Positions 36,041-51,000 of a stretch of 64,000 nucleotides of DNA are shown here, in pieces. Every line of letters starts with the position of its first letter. Position 1 is the stretch's first letter. Below the pieces are notes generated by a model. It had not been told where the DNA came from and made no database searches. It worked only from the letters and a program-made list of their open reading frames with translations. Source of the DNA: Ascidia mentula (lineage: Eukaryota > Chordata > Ascidiacea > Phlebobranchia > Ascidiidae); the NCBI GenBank assembly GCA_947561715.1, contig OX387202.1, forward strand, positions 6,957,001 through 7,021,000, read 5' to 3'. Both the position numbers and the translations under genes were made by a program.

Positions 36041-39000
36041 TCATAAGTGAAGTGAGTCGGCTGATTGCATGCTTGAGCGCACACGTTCGGCCTCCACTTC
36101 ATCCCGGAGCACTTCCACCCTTTGTTGTAAGGATTTTACCTAAATCAAATGACAATGAATTAAAGTCCAATAAAGACAGACCGTGTAAGTTGTAGACAAC
36201 ACGTTTAAACATAGTAGCTGTGAACTTATTAGTTAGGTACGAAGAGCCGAAAAATTGCTCAAGAGTGGACCACCATACAACCACCCAATGCTTCGCCTCA
36301 AACTTTCAAGTCGTCGCATTGTAAGTTAACGTTAATCTTACCTGTGATTTGAGGCAAGCAATTGTTTCTTCCAGGTCATCTTTCATCGATTTGGGGAGAA
36401 GGCACTTCATCCTTTCCTCGTATTGCATCTTCACGCGGGTGATCTGGAAACAAACATTCAAAATTGTCATTTTTGCATCGAAATCGAAAAATTGTGGTCC
36501 ACCAGTCTGTAACATTTAATTCACTTCTTTGGTCTCCACATTAACATCTTTATCGGGGAAAGCAGTAGGTGAATAAATTGAACCATGAGTGACAATAAAT
36601 AAGCTACCTCACAATGTAGATAGTAGAGATACGTGTATTAATAAGCAGTATATATATATAATCAACCTGGTTTAAATGAACGTGACAGTTTTTATGATAT
36701 AAAGAAGTTGATTACCTGATCCTTAAGTTCGTATTCCATCTTCTGCATCTCTCGTTGAATCACGTGACTCTTTTCTCGCTCATTTTCGAGTTCGGTTTGA
36801 GTGTTCTTCGAATAAATCATCATATATTAATACAAAACATATGCTGAAAACTACATTAACCTGAAGTGTAGGAATATACGGAGACAGCATATATCATTTA
36901 AATCTTTCACAATAATAACCATTTGAGTGCAAATAACTCTTTGTTGTATTGTAAAGGTTCTACAATAAAATGGCCCTTTAGCATGTTATGTTAGCAAATA
37001 TTAGTTACCAAACAGTTCGATGCTAGAACAGACATCGGATTTGACTTAATTGAGTCGTTTTAACTAGTACAAAAAAGTCGTGTTAAATTAAACTGACTAA
37101 TCATGTCACATGATGTGAATATTATAGTTGAATACAAGTTCTTAATATTCCAATAATAGAAACCAAACAATAAACCATTTAGAAGTGTGGAAGTAGATAT
37201 AATGTAAACCCTTGCGGACAATTTTACGCACCATGATGGCTGCTCCCATCTGAGACCTCATCTTGTTTTGTTCCTCATCAACTTTGGCCGAATTCTTTAC
37301 GATCAATTCCTCCATCTCCCTCTGCATCCCAACCATCTGATCCCGAAGATCATTTTCCTTCCTCTGTGCATCCGATATCCGATCCTGAGCTCGATCAAGT
37401 TGCTGACGATAATCCTCCTCGATCTGATCCAAACGAGTTTTGGCCTAAATTATATTGAAACATGTTTGAGTTGTTTTTTTATCAATAAATTTGTTTTTCC
37501 ATATACATGTGTACAAAAATTATGTACGACAGTCGCTTCTGAAACTAGATTATATCGCTATTTATAAGAGCAGAATCTGGTGGTAAGTGCGAAATATGTA
37601 AAAATACCCAAAGGAGCAACAAAATATTAGTGTAATTATGTCGGAAAACAAAACAAAATATGGAAAGTATGACAAACTTTTAAAATGTAAGAACGTTTCT
37701 CTGAAATCCGCACTATTTTTGTATCATTTGAACCCGAACCTTCTGCGTTTGTCTTTCGAGTTCAGCAGCGTGTTGTTGGTGCATCTCCATTCGCTGTCGG
37801 TCAATCTCGGCTTCTAGTCTCGAAACAGCCATATCGTTATCACGTGCAGCTTTCTGGCGTTCTTCTTCCCGTAAAAGACCAAGTTCAACCAGCTGTTGGC
37901 GCCGCAGAGCGTTCGCCGAAACAATTTCCTCCCTCAATTCACGAATTTGTTGCTCAAGCCCAGATATGACCTGCAAGAGTGCAATGGGTAAAATTGATTG
38001 CATTTTTTCTTAATTTTTTAAACGCCCAATTTGTAGAAACGATTCATCTGAAACTTTAAGACACAATTTTTCTGCGTCATAACACACGAAGCGAAGTTTG
38101 TTGAATTAAAATAACACAACCTGGGGTTATATGACAAACATTAATGGCCACAAACGTGAACAAAAAACAACCGAAGCAGTAAGATGGCACATTTAAACAC
38201 TTCATGAAAGACAACGAAACATTAATATCTTTCAAAATATCAACTCTATTGATGGTGGCTTCGGGAAAATGACGTACCAACATATGGCGGCATTGATATA
38301 ATTGGACAAGGTGGAACAATTTTACAATATCATACCTCCTGATGTTGAACTCTTCGTTCTTCCGCGATTTTTTCTTGTTCTTCCAGAGCTTCCCTTAACC
38401 TCATTTCAGATGATGAAAGTTGTTTTTCGTATTCACGGACGATGTGGTCGCGTTCGGTTGTCGATCGTTGGGAAAGAATTCCCTTCTCGTGTTCATACAT
38501 AACTCTTGCCTCTGTGAGCTAAACCAAAACCACGCAAAACTTTTTTAATTTCTGGAACACAGACTGCGGTGAATTATGCAGTGTGTTGCATGTGAACCGT
38601 ATGGCGATACGTTCTATTCATATATCGACTTGTGTTGCTTAGGCCGGGTCCACGCTCACGCTTTGCGCCGGCGGATTCTTTGTTTGTTTCATTATACGCG
38701 TGCGGGCGTACGCTCGTGACATTGAAACAACCAAAGAATCCGCCGGCGCAAAGCGTGAGTGTGGACCGGCCTTGGATCGGAAAAGCGAAAAACTGATATT
38801 TACCATTGTTTAAACTTTAAATCTCCAAACATTTATTGCAAAGACATTAAAAGTTACCCATTTTAATAGCTGTACTGTTTACACTTGCTTGCGAATTCGA
38901 AGATAAAATCTAGTAAAATACCGAACCTCGTCATTGTGTTTTTCCTTCATTTCTTCAATTTGTTTGCGGAATTCATCTTGAAGTTTGTCTCGGGTCAGTT

Positions 39001-42000
39001 TGCTCTGTTCCAAGTCTCCCCCCATCTTATCCAGTTGACCCCTCATGTCGTTATAAACCTTGTGTTGGGCGTCATTAACCTGGACAAAATTCATACAAGA
39101 GACTGTATTTTAGATTACTGAGTAAGATATGTGATTATGACAAGACAATTAAACCTCAACTTTCATGCAGTCCAGATATTTGTGCATTCGTGAGTTTGGT
39201 TAATAATTCATTTGACTTTTCTTACTAAAATATTAAATAGAGATCTCCTGTATTTAACATTAAGCATAAAACAGTTTTTCTGGTGTTACAATATTGGGCA
39301 AACACACCATAAAAAGAGAATTATCATATCTCTGCGATAACAATTTAAAAGTTTTTTTCAAATGCAAGTCCTCATATGGTGATTTAACAGCAAACCTGTT
39401 TTTTGTAATTTTCAATCGCTTGTTCAGCCTGGAGACTCGACTGTTTCTGGGCCACCGACATTCGAACGATTTGTTCGTCTTTTTCTCTACAAAAAAATGC
39501 ACACACGGTAATTATTCTATGCAGAGTTACTTGGACTTTTCGTAACGGTTCAATTTTAATACCATGTTTACCAACAATAAAATTCTATTCAAGGTCAAAT
39601 CACAATTCCCTCAAAACGAGTCGGCCTCAGAGTAGAAGTATAATTACTTTATCACATCCTCAAGGGATTTGATGGTTCTGTTAGCTTGTGACTTGTCCTG
39701 TTCCCACTCGCTCTTCAAACCATGTACTTGTTTATCGTGGAGATGTTGCATGTTCATTGTATCTTGCTGGTGTAACGACTCACGCTCCTAAACAAAACAA
39801 CCAAATACTTTGTAACAAATAGCGTTTATACCATGTTTTACAAAAGAGCCAATAAATAAGTTTAAGTGAGCTGGTTTTGACGAAACAGGAAATTCTGTCA
39901 CTTTAAGGTTATGAAACCAACATGAAAAAACGTACATTTTGCACATTAATTACTCTTATTTGGAGATATTGACGTCTGTAGTGGTGCGAAATGTAACACA
40001 ACTTAACTCGAATGCTTTATATATTACTCTAGTTTGCAGTAACAAATCCCCTTCGTTTGTTGTTTGCGCCCAAAAAAACAAGTTGATCTGCGTTGTATGA
40101 AATCCTTAAAATTCGAAAAAAAAACAGTTGTCAAACCCGCAGTTCCCGCTGTCTCTGTTGATCGCTATCCTGCAAAGCGTGTTTGAGGCTCTGGACCTGA
40201 TCTTCCAATTCCCTGATAGTTTCTTGTGCTTTGGATGCCGTTAGTGAGTTTTCTTGTTTCAAATACTCGACGCTTGCTTCCAGTCGGTTGATGGTGTTTT
40301 TACTCGCGGTTGCAGCTTCTCGCTTCTGTGATTGCAATTCATTTCGAAGTTCCTCGCACCTAAAAAACCTTCTGTTATTCTCAGTGTTTCAATAAGTAAC
40401 TGACGATAGCAATATGGTGAAATACAGCATATTTAAAAACTTTTCCTGGCTTGTCCTGCTTTTAGCAATTTCTTTTTTTTTAATTTTCCGCTTTACAGTT
40501 TCTTGTATATTTATCTAATAGAAGAGTAGCGGTCTTTAAATAATACATCGTCAGCTGGTTCAAGACGCAAAATACTTGAATCGTATGGTTTTGATTAGGA
40601 ATGTTAAAGCTAATAGCTTGCTAGTTAACATTGTGGCAATGCAACGGAAAAGTTTTTTATTGCACTCATGATGAACGCAGTATAGTAATTGAAACGTTTT
40701 CGTTTGTACTGCCAGAATTCTTAATAGTAGACATAAAAGTGTAAACAACCTAACTGCAAGAAATATGTTTTGTTTGGGTGTAAAATAAGTGGAGTTAATA
40801 ACTTTGAATAAAAAAGCCAAAGCTAAGATGCTGTTAATCATTTTAAGTAAACGTTTCGAACCTATACTTGGTTCATCATCAGTACTACTACAGCAAGTTG
40901 CAGAAAAGTGTATGTTTTGTTTATTATGAACATTTAATATATTTGTTTTTAAGCTGAAAATCGCTACAAAATTTACTACAAATGTTTTCTTTTTATTATA
41001 ATGTGTGGGTTATGGACCTGACTATCATTCATTGCACAAGTACGTATATATGGCATTTTACCAACTAACATATAGCGAAGTATTTTTAAAAGCAGCGAAA
41101 GTATTCAAGACACGTTACGGAATTCACCTGTCCAAAGCCACTGTTAACTCGGCTTGCATTCTGTCCCGTTCATTGGTGACTTGTTGTTTTTCAGCCATTA
41201 GACTTTGTTTAACGCACCCCAAACTTTCAGTCTCTTGTGTAAGTTGACTTACTCTGTTCTCTAATTCACCAACAACAAGTTTCTGGAATAAGGGTTAAAC
41301 AATTAATTTGTAGTCCAAGCTACTAAATGAAGTTTTGTCGGCCATTTGGACAAGATAAGAAAAATCATAATATGTACAATTGGTACGCAAACCCAAAGTG
41401 AAACGAAATTGTAAAATGTGAATCAAGTTTTCATTTTTATTTATGTTGGGAAAAAAAATTATTTCAAGTATCAATGCCTCACAATATATTTGCGGAAAGG
41501 TATGTTTCTTAAGTTAAAATTAGTCAATTTTCTATAAACATAATGTTTTCGTTAGAAGGCATCCTTGGTGCCTTATTCAAGTATAACTAATTACTATGGA
41601 GGTTTAACATGAGGTTGAACAGAAACGGATTTTTGAAAATCGGGTAAAAACCGGAGGAATCGATTTCTAATCAACACAGTTACGAAATCTGTGCCCACTT
41701 CTGTAATGTTTTACTCAATATTACAACTTACAGTTGCTTGGGTTTGTGCATTATATTCGTCCTCCATGCTTGCAAGTCTCTGGTTCGTGTCATCCAACAG
41801 TTCCTGGATGTTTTTCGTGTGTGATTTCTGTAGTTCGTATTTGTCCCTCTCCATATTTCCCGTCATGTCGTGTATCTGAGTGTGAATGAATTAAGCAAAT
41901 GGAAAAGTATTTTTCACTCTGTTCGTAATCATAGTAAAATGTAGAAACATTTACAGCAGATAACGCTCGTTGTTTGCGGCGCCGTCCGTAGTCACAAGCT

Positions 42001-45000
42001 GCGTTGTTAAGACAGTGTGTGTACCGCTGACTAATAAATAGCAATGAACAGGAAATATATATAAATACCATCTTTGCGGATGGTAGTATTCCAATCATTG
42101 ATCAGAAACTAACATTAAATGCTAACTATTTTTCTATTGTTGAAGATTTTTGTGATCTATTGTGAGTTGAAGATTTAACAAAAATCGTTACAAACCTTAC
42201 AAGGACATTTAAAGAGAAAAAGAGACCGACAGAGAGCCAATTCAAGTTACACCGGTTTGTATTTAAATTGTTATAGGTTACGAAACTTGATTAACACAAC
42301 AATGAAATGATTTACCTTGGCTTCATATTCAGATCTCAGAGCCTCCGTTGTTTCATCAATTAAACCTTTTAGATCATCCACTTCCTTTCCGTGTGCTTCT
42401 TTCATACTCTGACGTTCCTTCGCAGCAGTTTGTACTGAAAAAGATGGAACTAGTTACGAAAAATAGAACAAAACATAGTTTTGCATTGTCGAATCATGCG
42501 AGTTTAAGTTCAAAGTAATGTGTTTGAAATAGTTTGATTTAAAACCTTTCTTTTCCAACTTTCTCTTGTTGTCTTCATGCTCCTTTTCTTTCCCCTTATA
42601 ATGACCCTTCAGTTCCTCAATTTCGTTGTTTTTTCGGTCAAGAATCTACAAATACAATTGTGAAACCCTTTCCTGTTACCCAGTCTACCCCACAGTTAAT
42701 ACTCAATAGTTGTGAAATACCTCATGACATAACAAAAGGTGGTTATAACGCACATGTCGTGGGTGTCTAATCGGTATATACGCAACAAGACTATTATTTT
42801 TACCATTTGTTCAAGATGCAATAACAGAATATTACGAAACAAAATCTAATGAAAGAAAAAGGCTTTCAGTAGAATAACCGCAGTCCTGGTTTAAAGAAAC
42901 GTTTACCTTTTTGCTTTAAATTAACTTGTATTAAATGTCGTCATACGTGTCTGAAAATGCGTTGTACACACCTAGCGTACCAGACACACCAACATATGAG
43001 TTCATGTGTACATAACATATTTACCTTTTGCACGGCTAAGTCGTGTTTGTGCTGCAACTTTAATTTCTCTTCGTGAAATCTTGCCTCGAGGACTTTAGTC
43101 TTCATCTCAAGCTACACACGATAATTTGTCAGAAACATCAACACAAGGACATTACGACAATGCCGTACTGGAAATTGGACATAATTGGGCAGCTTTAAAC
43201 CTTTCAAGTGTGCTGCAATTAGTGGAAAGTGGCGCATGTGGATCTTTAGAACCGTCGAGTCATTGTGTGGTTGTTTGACACGAAACGCAATCAAGGAATA
43301 AATAGTTTTGTCTCAGGTGTCAAGTGCACGTGACGTAATACAAGTTTCTGTTTTTCAAAATTTGTTCCCAAAATACAAACTCAGAAGGATTAGTTGGCAA
43401 CATTTAATCATTTATAATATTAGTACGCCTTGCGACAAATTAACGTTTGTGTTTTGCATAAGGCTCCGGAGGAAAAGTAGATATATATGGATTGATAAAC
43501 ATTAAAAATTAAACCAAGCCGCTAAAATAAAAATACACTTGTTTTTGTGCAAATAAAATATGCGACAGACAAACGTACGCAACAGGCAACGCGGTTTTGC
43601 GAAACTGTAGACATCCAGATTTTCGCTGGAAATCCACACCCATCTTTTCGATCAGTCTACTGCTTATGGCGTGACAAGATGGCAGAACTCAACACAATAC
43701 CAACGCCTAATAAGGTTAATGCGACTAAATAAGAAAAATTACATCGCCCTAGTCACAGCTTGGGGTTGGGTTTACATAATAGAGTTGACAATTACGCGAA
43801 ATTTTACCACAATAAAACGACAAATTACCTCTTTTTCGTGTATTCTGACCAGGCTCTGATCATCCCGAAATGTTGAACCTGTATAAAAATATCAACGATT
43901 ATAAGGGTTTCGTGTGCAGTGTGTAAATGGAACACCCATATGAGCTTGTTTAAAATGAACTTGATCAGCCTGGCCAACAACCAAAGTTTGCGTTTTGTGT
44001 ATTAAGACGAATTTGCATCGCGTTGCCTCGGGTCAAAATTTTGTCTCAAATTTCATTCCACGGAACATTGTACACCACCAACCACTTATGGAGTTAGCAG
44101 CCATCGCCTGCGGAATTTACAAAACCACAATCCGATAAAAAGTTTTTTGCGAGCAATCTTAAGCTCATACCCACGATGTGACATCGATGCCTTGTTATTT
44201 CTTCAAAGGATAGTTTTAAACCCGTGATGATATTTTTCTTGCACCATTTCATTTTCAACAGTGTCACAAAAAACGCAATATGGAATATTACTACGCGCAC
44301 CTCCTGGAAAAATCACTCGTTCTCACCGTTAATTTACAGCTTTCAGGCAACAAGTTTATGGCGCAATAAAATGCAAATATGTGAACAAGCAATCTGGATA
44401 CTGAAGCAAATGGAGTGATGTATTTATTACCACTAACAGACCGATGACGATGCAGGTTTTTAAATGGATATAGGTCAGTTTACACGAACAAGTTCACACA
44501 TCGCGTAAACGCGCCGTTAATGGCTATAAACGTTATATTCCAGAGGTATACAAAAAATCAGCAGTTTGTATTTTCTCATGGATGTGTATATATATTTATA
44601 TATGGGAACCACTCCAGCACAACGCGGGAAAGGCAACAACATAACTCGTAAGTTTGGTAACGGACACACGATAAATGCGGAAGCCGTTTTCTCCCTTTTC
44701 CAACCGAGCGTCGTCCGCAAAATCAGGAGCAAGAAATGAAATGCGAACACAATTCGTGTTCCGTTCAGACCAAACACGACAGAGTCGTAAACCCAAAAAA
44801 GTGCTAGAGTCGCCACGAGGCGAAACGAGAAAAAGAGTTAAGTTATAAAGTGCGCGACAAAACCCTCCAGTTAATTCGGTTTACTTTTCACGCATGCAAG
44901 AGGAGCAGCGAAGGAATCGCGGAAAGATAAATTTTAACTTCGAAGGTCAACAACACACGTCAAGGCAACCGAGTATTGTCAGTTGTGCAAACAGGTTTTG

Positions 45001-48000
45001 TGTGCACAGGGACAGATAGTTCAATGTTTTCTGTTGTATGGCCGTAATTTTAGTCAGTAACCAATTGTCTTTTGAATATGGACAGACAACTTTTTACGCA
45101 TGATTTCATAACAAAATAAATTACTATAATTCAATGCTATATAGTGGTTGAACACTTGAACGGCAAGTTCCAACCAACGAACCCTACAAAACGTAGGTTT
45201 TGAACGGTGGTACTCTAAAATCGCCTTCTACATACTTTCGTTATCTCGAAATTGCGTCTGTGCAAAAACCAACGAAGCGTTGGACGAACCAGTGATCGAA
45301 AACGGTCAAATAGGACTTTATTGAGCCTTGAGGGTTTCCGACTGAGCGTAGTCTGGTCAAGCCTGCAGTTGCTGCAGTAAAATTTAGGCGTGAGGCCGCT
45401 TTTAGCATCAGCGCAGGCAAAAACACCTCCGGTATCGAATGTAAATACTCAGCCTCGCCTGAAGCAACTGTAGAGGATTACGCACGGATTAAACTTACAA
45501 CAGAAAGTCGTTATATATTCAAACTTAAATACGCTGAAAATATGATAAGACCTGATTTAGTCAAGAACAGGGATATGTAGTTCATCAATGAATGAAAGTT
45601 CAAGGTATAAAACTGTGTTTTAGTAAAACCACACATTTAATTCTAAGAATGAAAGCTGTGAGGTGTCGAGCAAATCTGTTGCTGAAAATATACAGAAATA
45701 AAATGTCACATGGAATCTAATTAAAAACAAAAGGTAGGCGAACTCATATAACGAAGTGGAAGGATGTTACTGAGTATGCGCTTTATTAAGAGTTCAAGTA
45801 CGTTGACTCATATTAAATAATAGCTTACGCAGGCGACGAAAGATATGCCTTTTCTGCTTGGGCGACAAAGCATGAATAGAAGAACAGTTTGTATACTTTT
45901 GAGGTTTTCTTGGTTTGACAAGACAGTGGTTTTACTATGTTTCTGAAGCAAATAAAACTTTGTTGTTGTTTCAGGTAAATAATAACTTAATTCGTAATCT
46001 GTGCCGTGTCGTTTTAATTTTGTAGAGGCGTCTCTATTCCATTCAAAACTGCGTGATCTTTTAGCTGTTCCAATGATAAAAAACAATTATTGTGTTACGT
46101 AAGTAAATTCATCTCAATTTTTTTTGGAGCGCGTCGTCATAAGATTTTGTGAGAGATAATTGACACCGGTTCATGCAAGTTGGGAATAACTGACTTAATT
46201 TAATCGCTTCTTGGAGCGAAAAAAATGGCATTTTTACGTCAAAGTTCAATTTCCCAGCAACTGTTATTTCATTGCACACAAATGCGTTTGCTTGATTTGA
46301 TCGATGTGTTAGTTAAGAACGCGACGTTTGGCAAATCTCGCACCCGTGTTACAAATAAAGCTACCGTTATTTGTGCATTTGCGGTCTAATTGTAACGGAA
46401 CTGGGGCGGCCTTTAAATTCCATTTTAAAATATACAAATGTCAGTGAGGTTATTGATTGTTACGGGGAATGAAAAATGGTTGCAAGAATTTTTGAAAGCG
46501 ACTTGTAAGGATTGTTTCAAATTACTGTGGTGTGTATATCGATCTTAAGGCTGTAAGGTGCTCAAATCTATTATTTATTGCTACAAAAGCACTTTGGTTC
46601 GCACCAAACATTAAATGGAATTAAATCAATGACGAGACAAGGGCTTTCCCCACATAAAGAGCTCACTAACAAACCTATAAATTTTGTGCAGGTTTATTGT
46701 AAGATTTAGATTGATAAAATTTGGCAAGTAAGACAGATGCCGATGTCCAAGGTAAGTCTCAAAGTGTTTCAATTTATTTCCTTATATATTAAATGTACTC
46801 AAACTCGCGTAACAAAACAATTTAAACAAATAGAGGGGAAGTGCAGGCAAATACTAAGTAAATTCTGCCTTCAGTGTTAATATATTTATAATTTGTTCGT
46901 CGGAACTTAAGCGTTTGAGAACCATTACCTGAATGGTAAATTGCATAAAATTGAAAAAAAAAATTTTTTTCCAGATGAGGCCAAAAATAATTAGAGGGCG
47001 GAAACGCATTTTGCGACCAGCCAAGAAGGTCGGAGTGGTGGTTCTTATTCTTTTTCAGTTTACAAGATTGTTTTGTATCGGCTCGACAATGTATTTCATC
47101 TACAACGCCATAGGCAGTGGAGTAAGTATACATTTGTGATATAATATGCGACTATGGTAGCATAACGGTTTGTAACCAATATTAGCAACCAAAACCATCC
47201 AGTCCACAGCCAATTTACAAATTGTAGCATCTATATATATGGTTTCTCGAGTGGTATAATGTTATATTGTAATGAAAGGACATCTGCGGCTCTCTGAAGT
47301 GATTTTGGGGCTTAATAATGACATTTCCACATAATAAATAGTTTTCTCTCGTTTAGAACATTAGAATTTTGTATCATTTATATTAGATATGAATCATTGT
47401 GACCCAAAAAGCAATTATCTTCATCGACGCAGAATATCCATTGTTATGTAACATTGTGAACAGAAAGCAGCAGCAACAAACTGTAAAATCTTATTAAAGA
47501 AGGGAGTTTACGGCATTGTAAAACACTATAACTCTACCACAAAAAGACTTTGCGCTGGCCCACCCCTGGTGAAGGCTACGGCCAAATCTGAATAAATAAA
47601 AGGCGCAATATATCAATTTTTTGACGGAAATTTAAATGATAAAATGGTACGGCCTGTTAGACCTTGCATACCTAACTTAGGTTTTGGCCAGTGGCTGCGG
47701 AAGGGTTGTTGTCCCCTGCACTAAGTCTCAGTGAGCGTTTTGCACAATTTTGAACTTTGGTGAGGACAAAGATGTTTTCGTCGAGAATTTTATGGACATG
47801 CAACTAAATGAGTCTTTGGATAAATTACAATATTGAACAGAAAAAGGTCATACATGCGACTGCAAAGGCTTTTGAATAAACACAAAAGCATTCAAACTAA
47901 CAATGCCGTTAACTACCACGGCAAACACATTTGAATGTCCTAATTCCAGTGAAAAAGTCATTGATCAACTGTGTTGCGCCGTTTCCGCAGCCTCAAAACT

Positions 48001-51000
48001 TACATAGCCTACGTCATTAATTCTCGGTCCCTGGCAGTTACGGAGAAAGAAACCAACCCAGACAATGAGCGCTGTGTTGACAGCAACACGTTTATGTCAA
48101 GTAAATGTCGGAATACCGCGAAACTGCGATAACCTTGGGTGGGAACTAACCTTGTGCCCCACAAAAACGAATCGATTTTCACGTTTGTTTCAAAATATAA
48201 CGCAGCGACACGCGGTTAGACAGACATCACGTATGTAGTGTCTGTAAGGATTTAATGCTGAAATAATTCCCGAACTAATCAATTTAAAAAAATAGTCAAC
48301 GCCATGCCAACCAATTAGGCTTGTGGAACAAAATGTTTTATGCAAGCAAAGCGCCCAAGATAAGCGTTATGTTGTCGTGTTTTATTTTGGCCAACTATTT
48401 GTTGGTGTAAATGTATTAGAGTGCATGGTTTTTGTTTGCTTATTTGAAGTTCCACGTTTTATTAACTTCATTTGTTGTGAATACAGTTGATAAAACTAAG
48501 TTCAAGCAACCTTTGTCCGCTTTACACCTGTATGACCCATGAGCCGTCTGCCAAAATGTTTATCATCTATGTCCCAAGTCATAACCTTTGCCCACCTCTG
48601 GTCAATTGGCTTAAACTGTGGTTCAAAAACCTTTGGTATGCACAAAAAAAGCACAACATATTTCTTTCAATTATTTACGTTACACTTCAGACAGGCCAAA
48701 TCGCTTCATTTGACGAGGTTATGCCGACATATAGTTACGAAGAAACAGCAACCAGTCCACCGAGCGACCTGATGCCTCAAAATATTGCAAATGCGAGTAC
48801 AAACGCCAATGATGACACGAATGCCAAACTATCAGCATCGGACTCGTGTAAGAAAAAGATGTTGTATAATTGCTCAAGCACGATTTCTATGTTTACCTGA
48901 TGTTTATTGACAGAAAATATGAATTATGAGATTCATTTGGTAAAAATAGGAAGAAATAGAATTGTGATGACGATGCCCAAAACACATGGGGTAGATAGTC
49001 TCAAAAAAAAAAAATTAAAGCTCTTCGTCTTTGTGCTAGGGCACCATTTGCTAAAAATGGATCTTCAACATCCTTTAGGATTTTAAAAGGCATTTACTTT
49101 TTAGACAAAACATTTCAAGAATTGTTGTTGGTGTTCGTTCCCATTCTGGAGATTTTTGTGTCTTTGGTCATTACTTATTTGGTGATTGGTCCGCTCAGTC
49201 CAAAAGTTACCATTAAACGGTGGATTATGTGGCTTTTCAAGTAAGTTAACAAGTTTTTATGTCCAACTTTTGTAGTTTCAAAAATTCGCCGCAACTATTT
49301 CAGATATGGCGTAGTTTGCTTGTCACGTAGTTTGCTTGTCACGTAGTTTACCAATTGGCGGCGCCATAAGCATACTGACATCCAAACACACAACAACCCT
49401 TTACTCAAGTCAATACAACTCTTTATCACCATAGGATGAGAATCTTCTGGATGCGTTTCGTGTGGACTCTGACAGGAGCAACTTACGCCATTGTTTACAT
49501 TCAAAATCGTAAACTGATTTACCAACAAACCGAATTGCCAGAATACCTTGACGACAATCTAGTGATAGTAGCCCTGACCTTAACCGCCCTTGAATACGGT
49601 TGCTTAGGAATGGTCGAAAGCATCGTTAAGTTAGTAAAAGTGGAGACAATCGAAAATCGACTGAGAAAACACGACAGGAGCATCAGAGGATTTTGGAAGA
49701 AAATGTGCATGTTTGGATACTACATGTGTTTGCTTGCTTACGCTTTGAGAAGCTTCTCAATGTCTTTGTATTTCGGTATTCTTTCGGTTGTTTCCAGCTC
49801 AGACGAGTCTAAACTGGTCGTTAACGTCGTGTTGCCCCCTGGTTCAGAAAATCTTACTCCTGATGAAATGCTTACAGCTGAGCAGGGAATAAAACAACAG
49901 CTAAAGTTACACGGAGCGATTGTGGTGGTTCTTCAGATCTACCTGGCTATCATTCGCGGCAAGTTTTACGGTTTCTTCATGCATAACTTGTTGTCCAATT
50001 TCCTATACGAGGCTGATAGCGAATACTTCCAAGATGATCTCAGTGCAGAAATAGCGTCACCCAATGGCAACGATTGCCTCGACACATTGGTGGCTGAGAT
50101 AAAGATAGGAGAACACGACAATAATTGTGATTTTGAAAGTGTGTGATATCTATGCTCTAATCCTGTAGTCAAATGAATTTTACCGCAAAGTTCAAACAGC
50201 TCTTGTCTTATAAACAGTTTCAATCACTTCTGGTACAATTGAACTGAATAGTTCATGTGTGTTACATTTGCATTCATAGATCCTTTTAAAGTTAACATTA
50301 TACATATTGCATAGCTACATATAATCACAAGCTAATTTGTGTTATTCTTTCTACTTTGAAGCATGACCTGCATAATCTTGTTTACCTAAAACGTGTGGCT
50401 TTTTTCAACCACAGAACAATCTGTGTACGGCTTCTGTGAAATTGGCATTTTATAGAAACATTTTCTTCGAAAATTGCCGGAAACACTTATCAACTGTTTG
50501 AAAATAATCATTACCTATCACTCTTGTTTGGACCATGTAAGTATACTTAAAAAGACTGTGTTTTTTTGGTTCGATTTTGTTTGTGAGTTTTTGTTTTCGT
50601 CAGTCATATTGCTTCACTGCTAATAAAAGTCTCAGAGTAACTTCCACCATATTCATGACTTTAGCAACCATGCGTCAGTGCATAAGCATGATATATTTTC
50701 CATATATACTTATAATGTACTGTGATTAAAAATACTGTACCAGAAATTTGTTAGGTGCCATGATAACATAATGCAGTACAATGTAATTAACAGCTTACCT
50801 TTCATTGTGTCCTTGGAGTCCAACTTGTGAATCTGATAATTTAACACAATGAAATCAGTGATTAAAATAAAGTTACATGGGATAAAATAAGACTTTAAAT
50901 GTGTTGTTTTGAATGATTTACATTTAAAATGATAAAACTATCTTAGGAATTTTTGTGAACAAAGTTGAATTAGTGGCATAATTTCTGTACTTTTATCTTA

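Noticed and set aside
48912-49080. Extra exon of the nested membrane gene (after TTTATTGACAG)
   Set aside because: Either phase from the preceding exon gives an early stop, while skipping it joins 48847 to 49105 in frame and leads directly into a membrane helix.
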